Assembly (NCBI RefSeq): GCF_022712295.1
Contig: NZ_JALAGT010000120.1
Coordinates: forward strand, 1 to 16,396
Reading direction: 5' to 3'
DNA: 16,396 bases
Source of the DNA: Galactobacter sp.
GTDB taxonomy: Bacteria; Actinomycetota; Actinomycetes; Actinomycetales; Micrococcaceae
Shown: in pieces, positions 15,592 to 16,396 of the stretch
How positions within the stretch are numbered: the first letter of the stretch is position 1
Layout: the number at the start of each line of letters is the position of its first letter
Translations under genes and position numbers: made by a program
The notes under the pieces: model-generated
The model's input: only the letters and a program-made list of their open reading frames with translations
The model's database searches: none
What the model was told of the DNA's origin: nothing

Positions 15592-15624
15592 AAGGGCCTC
15601 GCATCCCCGTGATGCGAGGCCCTT
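15592..15624. terminator. Bidirectional intrinsic terminator between DprA-like and relaxase genes
   Basis: A perfect 14-bp stem pairs AAGGGCCTCGCATC (15592-15605) with GATGCGAGGCCCTT (15611-15624) around a 5-nt loop. It is followed on the plus strand by TTTCCCTTTG-like T-rich sequence. It sits 27 nt after the DprA-like stop and 19 nt beyond the convergent relaxase stop, so it can end both transcripts. It is the best terminator in the window. Confidence 0.85.
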
Positions 15625-15643
15625 TCCCTTTGTCCGCGCCGGG

Positions 15644-16396
15644 TCATAGTTCGAGCTCTCGGGCGAGGCGCTGCGCCGACCGCTGCTGGTCTCGGTGCTG
15701 GAGGCCGGTGAGTGCGCGAAGTGCGGCATCTGCGCGAGCACGATCGATCTTCTGCGCGGTCGCCTCCGGCACCGGGCCGAGCGGACTCGCGCCGGTGATC
15801 GCGAAGCGGTCGCGGTAGGCGGCGATGACCCGCGCGTGCTGACGCCACCGCTGCCGCCCGCGGGCATCTGTCGGCGGTGCGCCGAGCGCGTGTGTCCAGG
15901 ACTCGCTATTTCGAAGTGCTGCGTCGAGGACGGCATCGGCACGGGCTTCGATCAGGTCGCCACGCTCGTCCAACGCCTCACGCATATCTGCGGCGACCGG
16001 GCCGTCGACTCGTGGGATCAAGCCAGCGATCAGACGTGCCGGTTTGCGGCTGCGGCCGGAACCGGCCGGGCGCGCGGTGGCGTGGGCGAGCCGGTGGTGG
16101 ATGATCGAGGCGATGTCGTCGGCGTCCTCGAATCCACGGGCTTGGATGAGGCGGGGCAGGAGCTGGTCGACGTCGTGATGGTTGGCCTCGGCCCGTCGCA
16201 GCTCCGCGGTCAGTGCACCGAAGGCGTCGGAGTCGATGACGGTCTCGGCCTGCTCGCCGGTGAGCCCGCTGGCGCGGATGAGCTGAGCCCAGCGGTCGTG
16301 CTGGGCGGCTTGGGCGATGCTCTCGTATTCGGCGGCAAGCTGTGCGATCGATCCCCAGGCCTCCTGCTCGGCGGTGATGGTCTCGTGGGCGGAGAG
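15644..16396 (-). CDS. MobF/TraA-type conjugative relaxase, C-terminal 250 residues
   Basis: The frame is open from the right edge to the TGA at 15646-15644, so only the C-terminal part is seen. It begins LSAHETITAEQEAWGSI and contains HHDVDQLLPRLIQARGFEDADDIASI, then a basic GSGRSRKPARLIAGLIPRVDG and a helical tail ending RLARELEL. This pattern is the C-terminal region of long actinobacterial TrwC/TraA relaxase-helicases that nick at oriT and pilot the transferred strand. The catalytic HUH domain and helicase motifs lie outside the window, so activity cannot be judged. A TTG at 16021 is internal, since homology continues upstream of it. It converges on the DprA-like gene with a shared terminator and indicates that the element is conjugative or mobilisable. 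Confidence 0.75.
   Translation of the reverse strand, partial: LSAHETITAEQEAWGSIAQLAAEYESIAQAAQHDRWAQLIRASGLTGEQAETVIDSDAFGALTAELRRAEANHHDVDQLLPRLIQARGFEDADDIASIIHHRLAHATARPAGSGRSRKPARLIAGLIPRVDGPVAADMREALDERGDLIEARADAVLDAALRNSESWTHALGAPPTDARGRQRWRQHARVIAAYRDRFAITGASPLGPVPEATAQKIDRARADAALRALTGLQHRDQQRSAQRLARELEL

Overview
The window reads as high-GC actinobacterial DNA, most likely from the order Micrococcales. The reasons are strong G/C third-position bias, TTG and GTG starts, a leaderless gene, and families typical of that group. No rRNA gene, complete tRNA or CRISPR array is visible.

Left part (1 to about 7.8 kb), ordinary chromosome. It starts inside a peptide/solute ABC-transporter binding lipoprotein that is broken by a one-base frameshift, followed by a strong hairpin. 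A large LuxR-type regulator with a decayed P-loop comes next (2132-4759), facing a nucleoside deaminase (4828-5304, minus). Then come a VOC/glyoxalase-fold protein (5435-5887, plus) and an MFS exporter-like permease (minus). Divergent from the permease is a small ClpX-type zinc-finger plus HTH protein (7208-7579), which appears to be transcribed as a leaderless mRNA from a clear promoter.

Junction (about 7.58-7.87 kb). A structured non-coding stretch ends in a 10-bp-stem terminator. Next to it is a short sequence resembling the CCA-ending 3' end of a minus-strand tRNA. This looks like one attachment-site end of an integrated element, although the other end lies outside the window.

Right part (about 7.8-16.4 kb), integrated and probably conjugative element carrying defence cargo. 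It holds a tandem-HTH protein resembling the C-terminus of serine recombinases. A 1144-aa SIR2 plus P-loop NTPase protein (minus) follows, an apparent NAD-depleting anti-phage protein. A two-gene CBASS comes next: a SLATT two-TM effector followed by a CD-NTase with an AGS-C-like sensor domain. Diverging from these are transfer-module genes: a small membrane protein often labelled sulfate permease, a DprA-like protein, a strong bidirectional terminator, and the C-terminal 250 residues of a MobF/TraA-type relaxase running off the right edge.

The defence genes form a minus-strand block from 13840 to 8243. The CBASS effector and synthase overlap by 14 nt and are probably translationally coupled. 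A hairpin just after the synthase suggests the SIR2 gene is a separate transcription unit. The likely logic is that the effector opens or disrupts the membrane when the synthase makes a cyclic nucleotide, and the SIR2 protein destroys NAD when its NTPase/sensor half detects a phage component. Both are abortive defences carried by a mobile element.
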